A stretch of 64,000 bases of DNA. Origin: Bufo bufo (taxonomy: Eukaryota > Chordata > Amphibia > Anura > Bufonidae). The DNA lies in the NCBI RefSeq assembly GCF_905171765.1, contig NC_053397.1, positions 110,997,295 to 111,061,294 of the forward strand. Reading direction: 5' to 3'. Under the pieces are notes generated by a model. It ran no database searches. It was not told where the DNA came from and saw only the letters and a list, made by a program, of their open reading frames with translations. Positions 33,046 through 44,191 of the stretch are shown in pieces (position 1 is the stretch's first letter; each line of letters starts with the position of its first letter). Both the position numbers and the translations under genes were made by a program.

Positions 33046-34608
33046 CACTGCGTGCAGAATTATTAGGCAAATGAGTATTTTGACCACATCATCCTCTTTA
33101 TGCATGTTGTCCTACTCCAAGCTGTATAGGCTCGAAAGCCTACTACCAATTAAGCATATTAGGTGATGTGCATCTCTGTAATGAGAAGGGGTGTGGTCTA
33201 ATGACATCAACACCCTATATCAGGTGTGCATAATTATTAGGCAACTTCCTTTCCTTTGGCAAAATGGGTCAAAAGAAGGACTTGACAGGCTCAGAAAAGT
33301 CAAAAATAGTGAGATATCTTGCAGAGGGATGCAGCACTCTTAAAATTGCAAAGCTTCTGAAGCGTGATCATCGAACAATCAAGCGTTTCATTCAAAATAG
33401 TCAACAGGGTCGCAAGAAGCATGTGGAAAAACCAAGGCGCAAAATAACTGCCCATTAACTGAGAAAAGTCAAGCGTGCAGCTGCCAAGATGCCACTTGCC
33501 ACCAGTTTGGCCATATTTCAGAGCTGCAACATTACTGGAGTGCCCAAAAGCACAAGGTGTGCAATACTCAGAGACATGGCCAAGGTAAGAAAGGCTGAAA
33601 GACGACCACCACTGAACAAGACACACAAGCTGAAACGTCAAGACTGGGCCAAGAAATATCTCAAGACTGATTTTTCTAAGGTTTTATGGACTGATGAAAT
33701 GAGAGTGAGTCTTGATGGGCCAGATGGATGGGCCCGTGGCTGGATTGGTAAAGGGCAGAGAGCTCCAGTCCGACTCAGACGCCAGCAAGGTGGAGGTGGA
33801 GTACTGGTTTGGGCTGGTATCATCAAAGATGAGCTTGTGGGGCCTTTTCGGGTTGAGGATGGAGTCAAGCTCAACTCCCAGTCCTACTGCCAGTTTCTGG
33901 AAGACACCTTCTTCAAGCAGTGGTACAGGAAGAAGTCTGCATCCTTCAAGAAAAACATGATTTTCATGCAGGACAATGCTCCATCACACGCGTCCAAGTA
34001 CTCCACAGCGTGGCTGGCAAGAAAGGGTATAAAAGAAGAAAATCTAATGACATGGCCTCCTTGTTCGCCTGATCTGAACCCCATTGAGAACCTGTGGTCC
34101 ATCATCAAATGTGAGATTTACAAGGAGGGAAAACAGTACACCTCTCTGAACAGTGTCTGGGAGGCTGTGGTTGCTGCTGCACGCAATGTTGATGGTGAAC
34201 AGATCAAAACACTGACAGAATCCATGGATGGCAGGCTTTTGAGTGTCCTTGCAAAGAAAGGTGGCTATATTGGTCACTGATTTGTTTTTGTTTTGTTTTT
34301 GAATGTCAGAAATGTATATTTGTGAATGTTGAGATGTTATATTGGTTTCACTGGTAAAAATAAATAATTGAAATGGGTATATATTTGTTTTTTGTTAAGT
34401 TGCTTAATAATTATGCACAGTAATAGTCACCTGCACACACAGATATCCCCCTAAAATAGCTAAAACTAAAAACAAACTAAAAACTACTTCCAAAAATATT
34501 CAGCTTTGATATTAATGAGTTTTTTGGGTTCATTGAGAACATGGTTGTTGTTCAATAATAAAATTAATCCTCAAAAATACAACTTGCCTAATAATTCTGC
34601 ACTCCCTG
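33046..34608 (+). mobile_element. Tc1/mariner element (DD37E type) inside hAT-C
   Basis: The left end CACTGCGTGCAGAATTATTA and right end TAATAATTCTGCACTCCCTG are inverted repeats, flanked by TA (33044-33045 and 34609-34610). Removing it rejoins the ~103-bp hAT repeat (GTGAAATACA then CAAACTTTAAATAC). The 1,563-bp length is typical of a complete Tc1 element. Confidence 0.93.
33264..34280 (+). pseudogene. Tc1-type transposase with DD37E spacing, one nonsense codon
   Basis: From ATG 33264 the frame codes an N-terminal helix-turn-helix (LTGSEKSKIVRYLAEGCS, then LLKRDHRTIKRFI). A single TAA at 33456-33458 interrupts it; the same frame then continues unbroken to TGA 34278-34280, about 338 codons in all, the normal Tc1 size. 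Catalytic residues: D at 33693 (WTDEMRV), D at 33972 (MQDNAPSH), E at 34086 (NPIENLW). Exactly 37 residues lie between the last two, so this is DD37E rather than the usual DD34E. Tc1-like DD37E transposons of vertebrates have been described (TRT group); that this copy belongs there is my inference. It is almost intact. Confidence 0.92.
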
Positions 34609-34610
34609 TA

Positions 34611-35345
34611 CAAACTTTAAATACTGCAATTATATACTGGGTTAAAAAAAACACACATTTTTTGCAAGACACTACATCTGGGGCCTTTGCTGCATTTGTC
34701 ACAGTGAAATACAAGCTTTAAATACTGCAATTATATACTAGGTTTAAAAAAACACCAATTCTTTGCAAGACCCTACATCTGGGGCCTTTGCTGCATTTGT
34801 CACAGTGAAATACAAGCTTTAAATACTGCAGTTATATACTGGGTTTAAAAAAACACAGATTCTTTGCACGACCCTATATCTGGGGCCTTTGCTGCATTTG
34901 TCACAGTGAAATACAAGCTTTAAATACTGCAATTGTATACTGGGTTAAAAAAACACACATTTTTTGCAAGACACTACATCTGGGGCCTTTGCTGCATTTG
35001 TTACAGTGAAATACAAGCTTTAAATACTGCAATTATATACTAGGTTAAAAAAAAAACACCAATTTTTTGCAAGACCCTACATCTGGGGCCTTTGTTGCAT
35101 TTGTCACAGTGAAATACAAGATTTAAATACTGCAATTATATACTGGGTTTAAAAAAAAAACACCCATTTTAGGCAAGATAATACATTTGCGGCCTTTGTT
35201 GCATTTGTGAAAGTGAAATACAAGCTTTAAATACTGCAAATATATACCGGGTTGAACCAAAAAAACTTTTTTTGCAAGACCCTGCATCTGGGGCCTTTGC
35301 TGCATTTGTCACAGTGAAATACAAGCTTTAAATACTGCAATTTTA
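34611..35345 (+). repeat. ~103-bp tandem repeats, hAT-C 5' UTR
   Basis: Seven units share AAATACTGCAATTATATACT, GGGTTTAAAAAAACACC, TTGCAAGACCCTACATCTGG and CTTTGCTGCATTTGTCACAG. One more unit lies before the Tc1 insertion (32930-33044) and three after the palindromic MITE (36450-36740). Confidence 0.9.
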
Positions 35346-35479
35346 TACCGTATTTTTCGCCCTATAAGACGCACCAGCCCATAAGACGCACCTAGGCTTT
35401 TGAGGAGGAAAATAAGAAAAAAAATTTTTTTAACCAAATGGTGTGCTTTTGGTGGGTTTGAACTGATGGCGGTCTGTGC

Positions 35480-35830
35480 ATGACACTATTATGGGGGATC
35501 TGTGGATGATGCACTGTTATGGGGTGGGGGATTTGTGGATGGCACTGTTATGGAGGGGATCTGTGGATGGCATTATGATGGTGGGGGGGATCTGTGGATG
35601 GCATTATGATGGTGGGGGGATCTGTGGATGGCATTATGATGGTGGGGGGATCTGTGGATGGCATTATGATGGGGGGGATCTGTGGATGGCACTGTTATGG
35701 GGTGGTGGATCTGTGGATGACACTGCTATATGTGTCATCCACAGATCCCCCCATAACAGTCCCATCCACAGATCCCCTCCATCATAATGCCATCCACAGA
35801 CCCCCCCATCATTATCCCATTCACAGATTC
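35480..35830. repeat. ~33-bp minisatellite, part forward and part inverted
   Basis: Forward units GGGGGATCTGTGGATGGCA with TTATGATGG or CTGTTATGG run from 35480 to about 35725. From 35733 the same unit continues as its reverse complement (CATCCACAGATCCCC). ORFs rich in Asp-Gly-Met-Trp here are repeat artefacts. Confidence 0.85.
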
Positions 35831-35843
35831 CTAGGGAGGGACT

Positions 35844-36328
35844 GTAGTAGGCGGGGAGAGCGGCGGGGCCGTGCAGGCACTGTACTCTGGCCCCGCAGCT
35901 CAGTATGTACTGTATTATACGTAGTGTTAATCATCAGATCTAAACTGAATAATGATGTGCTCCCCATGTGTACCGTACTTACCGGTACATGTCACGCTCC
36001 TGTAGTAAGCACTAGCAGCTAGCAGGCCGGCCGGGCGGCCGTAACTCACTGAAATCACGTGCCTGCTCCGCCTACTTCATTCATAAAGTAGGCGGAGCAG
36101 GCACGTGACCACTGTGAGTTACGGCCACCCGGCCTGCCTGCTAGCTGCTAGTGCTTACTACAGGAGCGTGACATGTACCGGTAAGTACGGTACACATGGG
36201 GAGCAGGGGGAGCGCATCATTATTCAGTTTAGATCTGATGATTAACACTACGTATAATACAGTACATACTGAGCGGCGGGGCCAGAGTACAGTGCCTGCA
36301 CGGCCCCGCCGCTCTCCCCGCCTACTAC
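35844..36328. repeat. Large inverted repeat (hairpin arms ~240 bp)
   Basis: The left arm from GTAGTAGGCGGGGAGAGCGG pairs with the right arm ending CCGCTCTCCCCGCCTACTAC; inner landmarks ACTACGTATAAT, TACCGGTACATGTCACG and GCCTGCTCCGCCTACTT also appear inverted. The loop is centred at about 36085. Arms are nearly identical, apart from a few short insertions. Confidence 0.9.
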
Positions 36329-36449
36329 AGACCCTCCTCACATGCAAATTGCCAGCATTCGCCCCAAAAAGACGCAGGGGCACTTTCCCCCCACTTTTTT
36401 TTGGGGGGGGGGGGGGGGAAGTGCGTCTTATGGGGCGAAAAATACGGTA

Positions 36450-36890
36450 CTGGGTTAAAAAAACACCCATTTTTTGCAAGACCCTACATATAGGGCCTTT
36501 GTTGCATTTGTGACAGTGAAATACAAGCTTTAAATACTGCAATTATATACTGGGTTGAAAAAAACACCCATTTTGGGCAAAATAGTACATTTGCGGCCTT
36601 TGCTGCATTTCTGACAGTCCAATACAAGCGTTAGATACTGCTGTTATATTCTGGTTTTAAAAAAACACCCATTTTTGGCAAGACACTACATTTGGGGCCT
36701 TTGCTGCATTTGTCACAGTCAAATACAAACAGTCAATACTGCAGTTACACTGTTGTGTGAACCTCAAAATTTTTTTCATCTTTATGACACCGGCACTGCC
36801 TTACCCTCAGTGAACTTAATTGTTGACTATTGGCGGTTACATTGTCGCCTGACATAAACCATCTGTTAGTTTGGTGGGTGAACGCAAAGA
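36450..36890 (+). other. hAT-C 5' UTR, last repeats and leader
   Basis: Three more ~103-bp units to 36740, then a non-repeated leader up to the transposase ATG. A polyT/A stretch at 36763-36775 is the only other feature. Confidence 0.7.
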
Positions 36891-37317
36891 ATGAGGAGAG
36901 CGTCAAATAAGGGACGTGGCCCCGGTCGTGGTGCTGCCGGTGGAGCTCCTGTTGCAGAGAGAGGACGTGGCCGATCTGTGCCAGCTACACGCACAAGTGG
37001 AACACCTTCCTCAGGTGCGAGTAGGCGACAGAACCTTTAGCGTTATTTGGTAGGGCCGAATGCGGCTCTACGAATGGTGAGGCCAGAACAAGTACAGGCG
37101 ATAGTAGATTGGGTGGCTGACAGTGCCTCCAGTTCCTTCACATTGTCTATCACCCAGTCTCCTGCTGAAAGATCAGAGTTGGCACCTGCAGCCCATGTCC
37201 ATCAGTCCTTCAACTCACCCCCTTGCAAATCAGCCAAGCAGTCTGAGCCCCAAGTCATGCAGCAGTCTGTTATGCTTTTTGATGACTTTGCTGGAAGAGT
37301 TTCCATGGGCCATCCAC
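36891..37317 (+). pseudogene. hAT-C transposase, N-terminal part
   Basis: ATG 36891 begins MRRASNKGRGPGRGAAGG, the same Arg/Gly-rich start as hAT-B (MRKTSSKGRGRGRG). Codon 50 is TAG (37038-37040) where hAT-B has CAG. The frame then continues with RYLVGPNAALRMVRPEQVQA and an acidic SEPQVMQQSVMLFDDFAGRV section before a partial MITE at 37318. No BED finger or catalytic part lies on this fragment. Confidence 0.88.
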
Positions 37318-37431
37318 CAGGGGCGTAGCTATAGGGGGTGCAGAGGTAGCAGTCGCTACCGGGCCCAGGAGTCTGAGGGGCCCAAAGACCCTTGTTCCAC
37401 ATAAGACACTGGCATTATAGAAAGTGCATGC
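37318..37431. mobile_element. Truncated hAT-type MITE (first copy)
   Basis: CAGGGGCGTAGCTATAGGGG start as in the complete MITE at 44432, broken after GTGCATGC, where transposase sequence (CATGAACCCCAAGTCATGG) follows. The segment after the break repeats the CCCAAGTCATG-CAGCAGTCT region already present upstream, so the junction joins two hAT copies. Confidence 0.85.
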
Positions 37432-39890
37432 ATGAACCCCAAGTCATGGAGCAGTCTCTTCTGCTTTTTGATGACTCTGCTAGCAGGGTTTCCCAGGACC
37501 ATCCATATAACTATGCACCAGAAGTGGAAGAGATTGAGTACACCGATGCCAAACCACTTATGTTTCAGGATGAGTACATGGGAAGACCACCGCAGCACGT
37601 CTCGTATGATGATGATGAAACACAGGTGCCAACTGCTGTGGCTTTCTGCAGTGTGTAGACCAACAAGGAAGGCAGAGGTGAAGACTGAGTGGAAGATGAT
37701 GTGGAGGACGATGAGGCCCTCGACCCCACATGGAATCAAGGTCATGTGAGTGACCTGTGTAGTTCGGAGCAAGAGGCGGTGGTCGCACAGAGCCACCAGC
37801 ACAGCAGAAGAGGGAGCAGGGTGCAAAAGCGGAGCGGCCAGCTCCTAGACAGTACGCCTACTACTGCCAACCGCAGCAAGGGACCGAGCACACTAAAGCC
37901 AGCTCCAAGGAGTTCCCTAGTGTGGTAGTTCTTCAGACAATGTGCTGATGACAAGACAAGAGTGGTTTGAACTCTGTGCAATCAGAGCCTGAAGCGAGGC
38001 ATAAACATTCTCAACCTGAGCACAGCCTGCATGACCAGGCATCTAAGTGCAAAGCACAAGCTGTAGTGGAGTAGACACCTCAAAAACCAAGAAAGGTCTC
38101 TGGCTCCTCCTGCTTCTGCTGCAGTCTCAGCCTCTTCATCCACCTCTGGAGTGACAGTGGCACCTGCCACCCCGCAAACAGAGGATCTGCCAGCAACGCC
38201 ACCACCTGGGTCACCAAGCATCTCCACAATGTCCCATGGAAGCGTCCAACTCTCTATCTCCCAAACACTGGAGCAAAAGAGGAAGTACCCCCCTACCCAA
38301 CCGCGATCCTGTGAATGGGCATGGAACTGTGGAGCTGTGGATGGGCATGGAACAACAGACCGATGAGTGGTTGGTGCCAGTGAGCCTCAAGCCCGGCCTG
38401 GTGTGCGATAATGGGCAAAATCTCGCAGCAGCTCTGGGCCTAGCCGGTTTGAGGCACATCCGTTGCCTGGCGCATGTGCTGAATTTGGTTGTACAGAAAT
38501 TCCTTAAAAATTACCCCGATATGTCAGAGCTGCTGCAGAAAGTGTGGGCCATCTGTGTGCGCTTTTGGCGTTCTGACCCTGCTGCTGCTCGCCTGTCAGC
38601 ACTGCAGCGTAACTTCGGCCTTCCTGCTCACCGCCTCATATGCGATGTGCCCACAAGGTGGAACTCCACCTTGCACATGCTGGCCAGACTGTGCGAGCAG
38701 CAGCAGGCGATAGTGGAGTTTCAGCTGCAGCAGAACAGCACCACTTCACCACCAATGACTGGGCCTCCATGCTCGACCTGTGTGCCTTGTTGCTCTGTTT
38801 CGAGTACTCCACTAACATGGCCAATGCCGATGACTCCATTCTCAGCGCTACTATCCCACTTCTATGCTTTCTTTAAAAAAAAGCTTCGGGCAATGATGGA
38901 AGAGGATGTGGCACAGGAGGAGGAATAGGGATCATTTCCAAGGGTTTCAGGCCAGTCATTTACAAGTGGCTCCAAGGGTGGGTTCCTGCACCCACAAATG
39001 CCAGATGCACAATTGTCCAGCCAGGGCACAGTTCTGGAGGATGACGAGGTGGAGGATGAGGAGGATGAGATGGAGGAGGAGGAACCGTGTTCACAGCAGG
39101 GTGGCATCCAAACCAGCTCATGGCCATCACTGGTGCGTGGCTGGGGGGAGACAGAGGACACAGATGATACACCTCCCACAGAGGACAGCTTGTCGTTGCC
39201 TCTGGGCAGCCTGGCACACATGAGCGATTACATGCTGCAGTGTCTCTGCAACGACCGCCAAGTTGGCCACATTCTAACTTGTTCTAATTACTGGGTGGCC
39301 ACGACGTATCGTCCTTAATTCTGTCACTGGAGCATGATCGTAAGATGCGCGAGTACAAGCGCACGCTGGTAGACGCGCTGCTGGTGGCATTCCCACCTGA
39401 CAGCGGGGGCACAATGGAAGCACAAGGCAAGGGCATAGAAGGAGGAAGAGGTCACCAACGCAGGTGGGGCACCTCCAGCACCTCAGAAGGCAGGGTTAGC
39501 ATGGCCGAAATGTGGAAAAGCTTTGTCAGCATGCCACAACAACCAGCACCACCAGCTGCTATGGAACGTCTTAGCAGGAGGCAGCATTTCAGCAACATGG
39601 TGGAGCAGTATGTGTGCAAACGCCTACACGTACTGAATGATGGGTCTGCCCCCTTCAAATTCTTGGTCTCCAAATTGGGCACATGGCCTGAGCTTGCCCT
39701 TTACGCCTTGGAGGTGCTGGCCTGCCCTGCAGCCAGTGTATTGTCTGAACGTGTGTTTAGCACGGCAGGGGGCGTTATCACAAACAAGCACAGCCGCCTG
39801 TCCACAGCCAATGTGGACAAGCTCACGTTCATTAAAATGAACCAGGCATGGATCCCACAGGACTTGTCTATACCTTGTGCAGAATTGACA
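37432..39890 (+). pseudogene. hAT-C transposase body, first copy, multiply broken
   Basis: In order: EVEEIEYTDAKPLMFQDE, an acidic region with stops, a BED finger remnant in which the first Cys codon has become TGA (VV*TLCNQSLKRG) and a stop precedes FFRQCADDKT, then MSHGSVQLSISQTLEQKRK. The catalytic core is partly deleted: after KRKYPPTQPRS the sequence jumps to EQQTDEWLVPVSLKPGLVCD, so the first catalytic Asp is lost. The later part keeps CLAHVLNLVVQKF, WNSTLHMLARLCEQQQ, the acidic linker, and (39345-39890) MAEMWKSFVSMPQQP, VLSERVFSTAGGVIT and FIKMNQAWIPQDLS. Frameshifts separate these blocks. Not functional. Confidence 0.9.
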
Positions 39891-40634
39891 TGTATACCAG
39901 CCTTACCCAGACATTGTTATACTCCAGAGCAATTGTTCATTGTTGTATTTTTGATATTTCCAACTCTTTTGGGGTGTACCCTAATTATAAAAAAAATAAT
40001 ATTAAAGTTAAAACTAAAAATCTATGTTGGCTACCTCTTCCTCCACTGCCGCTTCCACCTACACTGCTACGTCCCCCGCCTCCTCAACCCCCTACTCCAT
40101 ATGGACCTCCACCTCCTAGATCAAGATTATAATTTTACATTTTTACATATTTTATTTTAAGTCATTTCACTAAATTGCCTGATACATTGTTGGGTGACAC
40201 ATCCCAAATTTTTGGCTGTGATATCCCCTTGCTCTACATTGTGGACAGGGAAATGCCTTTCACAAATTCGTCTATTATATTGTTGGGTGACATTCCCAAA
40301 TTGTTGGCTGTGATAGACCCCTGCTCTACCTAGTAGACAGGGAAATACATTTTACTAATTTGCCTGGTACATTGTCGGGTGAAATTCACCAATATTTGGC
40401 TGTGATATACCCCTGCTCTACCTAGTGGACAGGGAAATACATTTCACTAATTTGTCTGTTACATTGTCGGGTGAAATTCCCACATTTTTGGCTGTGATAT
40501 ACCCCTGCTCTACCTAGTAGACAGGGAAATACATTTCACTAATTTGTCTGTTACATTGTTGGGTGACAAATGCTCATCTTTTGCGCTAAAAAGTACATTT
40601 GCGGCCTACACTGCATTTAGGACAGTAGGAATGG
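39891..40634 (+). other. hAT-C 3' UTR, first copy
   Basis: AT-rich leader, a pyrimidine-rich stretch (CTACCTCTTCCTCCACTGCC), then ~80-bp repeats at 40140-40565 (GGGTGACATTCCCAAATT, GGCTGTGATATACCCCTGCT, AGACAGGGAAATACATTT), then a partial 5' UTR repeat (AAAAAGTACATTTGCGGCCT) at 40590-40625 that leads into another transposase N-terminal fragment. Confidence 0.75.
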
Positions 40635-40874
40635 TGAGGCTAGAACAAGTACAGACTATAGTTGATTGGGGGGCAAACAGTGCCTACAGTTCCTTCGCAT
40701 TGTCTCCCACCCAGTCCCCTGCTGAAAGATCAGAGTTGGCACCTACAGCCCATGGCCATCTGTCTTTCAACTCACCCCCTTGCAAATCAGGCAAGCAGTC
40801 TGAGCCCCAAGTCATGCAGCAGTCTGTTATGCTTTTTGATGACTTTGCTGGAAGAGTTTCCATGGGCCATCCAC
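40635..40874 (+). pseudogene. hAT-C transposase N-terminal fragment between the duplicated copies
   Basis: VRLEQVQTIVDWGANSAYSS and QSEPQVMQQSVMLFDDFAG, equivalent to 37077-37317 but diverged at several positions on the left side, then identical from 40792. It ends in the truncated MITE. Confidence 0.85.
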
Positions 40875-40988
40875 CAGGGGCGTAGCTATAGGGGGTGCAG
40901 AGGTAGCAGTCGCTACCGGGCCCAGGAGTCTGAGGGGCCCAAAGACCCTTGTTCCACATAAGACACTGGCATTATAGAAAGTGCATGC
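40875..40988. mobile_element. Truncated hAT-type MITE (second copy)
   Basis: Identical to 37318-37431, carried by the tandem duplication. Confidence 0.85.
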
Positions 40989-43447
40989 ATGAACCCCAAG
41001 TCATGGAGCAGTCTCTTCTGCTTTTTGATGACTCTGCTAGCAGGGTTTCCCAGGACCATCCATATAACTATGCACCAGAAGTGGAAGAGATTGAGTACAC
41101 CGATGCCAAACCACTTATGTTTCAGGATGAGTACATGGGAAGACCACCGCAGCACGTCTCGTATGATGATGATGAAACACAGGTGCCAACTGCTGTGGCT
41201 TTCTGCAGTGTGTAGACCAACAAGGAAGGCAGAGGTGAAGACTGAGTGGAAGATGATGTGGAGGACGATGAGGCCCTCGACCCCACATGGAATCAAGGTC
41301 ATGTGAGTGACCTGTGTAGTTCGGAGCAAGAGGCGGTGGTCGCACAGAGCCACCAGCACAGCAGAAGAGGGAGCAGGGTGCAAAAGCGGAGCGGCCAGCT
41401 CCTAGACAGTACGCCTACTACTGCCAACCGCAGCAAGGGACCGAGCACACTAAAGCCAGCTCCAAGGAGTTCCCTAGTGTGGTAGTTCTTCAGACAATGT
41501 GCTGATGACAAGACAAGAGTGGTTTGAACTCTGTGCAATCAGAGCCTGAAGCGAGGCATAAACATTCTCAACCTGAGCACAGCCTGCATGACCAGGCATC
41601 TAAGTGCAAAGCACAAGCTGTAGTGGAGTAGACACCTCAAAAACCAAGAAAGGTCTCTGGCTCCTCCTGCTTCTGCTGCAGTCTCAGCCTCTTCATCCAC
41701 CTCTGGAGTGACAGTGGCACCTGCCACCCCGCAAACAGAGGATCTGCCAGCAACGCCACCACCTGGGTCACCAAGCATCTCCACAATGTCCCATGGAAGC
41801 GTCCAACTCTCTATCTCCCAAACACTGGAGCAAAAGAGGAAGTACCCCCCTACCCAACCGCGATCCTGTGAATGGGCATGGAACTGTGGAGCTGTGGATG
41901 GGCATGGAACAACAGACCGATGAGTGGTTGGTGCCAGTGAGCCTCAAGCCCGGCCTGGTGTGCGATAATGGGCAAAATCTCGCAGCAGCTCTGGGCCTAG
42001 CCGGTTTGAGGCACATCCGTTGCCTGGCGCATGTGCTGAATTTGGTTGTACAGAAATTCCTTAAAAATTACCCCGATATGTCAGAGCTGCTGCAGAAAGT
42101 GTGGGCCATCTGTGTGCGCTTTTGGCGTTCTGACCCTGCTGCTGCTCGCCTGTCAGCACTGCAGCGTAACTTCGGCCTTCCTGCTCACCGCCTCATATGC
42201 GATGTGCCCACAAGGTGGAACTCCACCTTGCACATGCTGGCCAGACTGTGCGAGCAGCAGCAGGCGATAGTGGAGTTTCAGCTGCAGCAGAACAGCACCA
42301 CTTCACCACCAATGACTGGGCCTCCATGCTCGACCTGTGTGCCTTGTTGCTCTGTTTCGAGTACTCCACTAACATGGCCAATGCCGATGACTCCATTCTC
42401 AGCGCTACTATCCCACTTCTATGCTTTCTTTAAAAAAAAGCTTCGGGCAATGATGGAAGAGGATGTGGCACAGGAGGAGGAATAGGGATCATTTCCAAGG
42501 GTTTCAGGCCAGTCATTTACAAGTGGCTCCAAGGGTGGGTTCCTGCACCCACAAATGCCAGATGCACAATTGTCCAGCCAGGGCACAGTTCTGGAGGATG
42601 ACGAGGTGGAGGATGAGGAGGATGAGATGGAGGAGGAGGAACCGTGTTCACAGCAGGGTGGCATCCAAACCAGCTCATGGCCATCACTGGTGCGTGGCTG
42701 GGGGGAGACAGAGGACACAGATGATACACCTCCCACAGAGGACAGCTTGTCGTTGCCTCTGGGCAGCCTGGCACACATGAGCGATTACATGCTGCAGTGT
42801 CTCTGCAACGACCGCCAAGTTGGCCACATTCTAACTTGTTCTAATTACTGGGTGGCCACGACGTATCGTCCTTAATTCTGTCACTGGAGCATGATCGTAA
42901 GATGCGCGAGTACAAGCGCACGCTGGTAGACGCGCTGCTGGTGGCATTCCCACCTGACAGCGGGGGCACAATGGAAGCACAAGGCAAGGGCATAGAAGGA
43001 GGAAGAGGTCACCAACGCAGGTGGGGCACCTCCAGCACCTCAGAAGGCAGGGTTAGCATGGCCGAAATGTGGAAAAGCTTTGTCAGCATGCCACAACAAC
43101 CAGCACCACCAGCTGCTATGGAACGTCTTAGCAGGAGGCAGCATTTCAGCAACATGGTGGAGCAGTATGTGTGCAAACGCCTACACGTACTGAATGATGG
43201 GTCTGCCCCCTTCAAATTCTTGGTCTCCAAATTGGGCACATGGCCTGAGCTTGCCCTTTACGCCTTGGAGGTGCTGGCCTGCCCTGCAGCCAGTGTATTG
43301 TCTGAACGTGTGTTTAGCACGGCAGGGGGCGTTATCACAAACAAGCACAGCCGCCTGTCCACAGCCAATGTGGACAAGCTCACGTTCATTAAAATGAACC
43401 AGGCATGGATCCCACAGGACTTGTCTATACCTTGTGCAGAATTGACA
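40989..43447 (+). pseudogene. hAT-C transposase body, second copy
   Basis: The same broken gene as at 37432-39890, offset by 3,557 bp: the same TGA in the BED finger, the same core deletion and the same frameshifts. Since the lesions are shared, the duplication followed the decay of the gene. Confidence 0.9.
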
Positions 43448-44191
43448 TGTATACCAGCCTTACCCAGACATTGTTATACTCCAGAGCAATTGTTCATTGT
43501 TGTATTTTTGATATTTCCAACTCTTTTGGGGTGTACCCTAATTATAAAAAAAATAATATTAAAGTTAAAACTAAAAATCTATGTTGGCTACCTCTTCCTC
43601 CACTGCCGCTTCCACCTACACTGCTACGTCCCCCGCCTCCTCAACCCCCTACTCCATATGGACCTCCACCTCCTAGATCAAGATTATAATTTTACATTTT
43701 TACATATTTTATTTTAAGTCATTTCACTAAATTGCCTGATACATTGTTGGGTGACACATCCCAAATTTTTGGCTGTGATATCCCCTTGCTCTACATTGTG
43801 GACAGGGAAATGCCTTTCACAAATTCGTCTATTATATTGTTGGGTGACATTCCCAAATTGTTGGCTGTGATAGACCCCTGCTCTACCTAGTAGACAGGGA
43901 AATACATTTTACTAATTTGCCTGGTACATTGTCGGGTGAAATTCACCAATATTTGGCTGTGATATACCCCTGCTCTACCTAGTGGACAGGGAAATACATT
44001 TCACTAATTTGTCTGTTACATTGTCGGGTGAAATTCCCACATTTTTGGCTGTGATATACCCCTGCTCTACCTAGTAGACAGGGAAATACATTTCACTAAT
44101 TTGTCTGTTACATTGTTGGGTGACAAATGCTCATCTTTTGCGCTAAAAAGTACATTTGCGGCCTACACTGCATTTAGGACAGTAGGAATGG
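43448..44191 (+). other. hAT-C 3' UTR, second copy
   Basis: Repeats the 39891-40634 segment, including ~80-bp repeats at 43697-44122. Confidence 0.75.

Larger units (their letters stand above)
35348..36447. mobile_element. 1.1-kb palindromic MITE (CCGTATTTTTCGCC ends)
   Basis: The ends CCGTATTTTTCGCC and GGCGAAAAATACGG are perfect inverted repeats flanked by TA (35346-35347 and 36448-36449); the next bases on both sides continue as TAAGACGCAC and GTGCGTCTTA. A TA duplication suggests a Tc1/mariner-mobilised element, though other groups are possible. The interior holds a ~33-bp minisatellite (35480-35830) and a large hairpin (35844-36328). No transposase. It interrupts a hAT-C repeat unit. 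Confidence 0.85.
37235..40988 (+). repeat. 3,557-bp tandem duplication, first copy
   Basis: Every position x from 37235 to 40988 appears to match x+3557. All ORFs recur with the same translation at that exact offset (for example 37356, 38236, 39345 and 40913, 41793, 42902). The first mismatch on the left is 37234 (C versus G at 40791). The copy overlaps the second by 197 bp, the homologous segment through which the duplication probably arose. Confidence 0.93.

Noticed and set aside
35476..36022. ORFs rich in Asp-Gly-Ile-Met-Met
   Set aside because: They come from the ~33-bp minisatellite.
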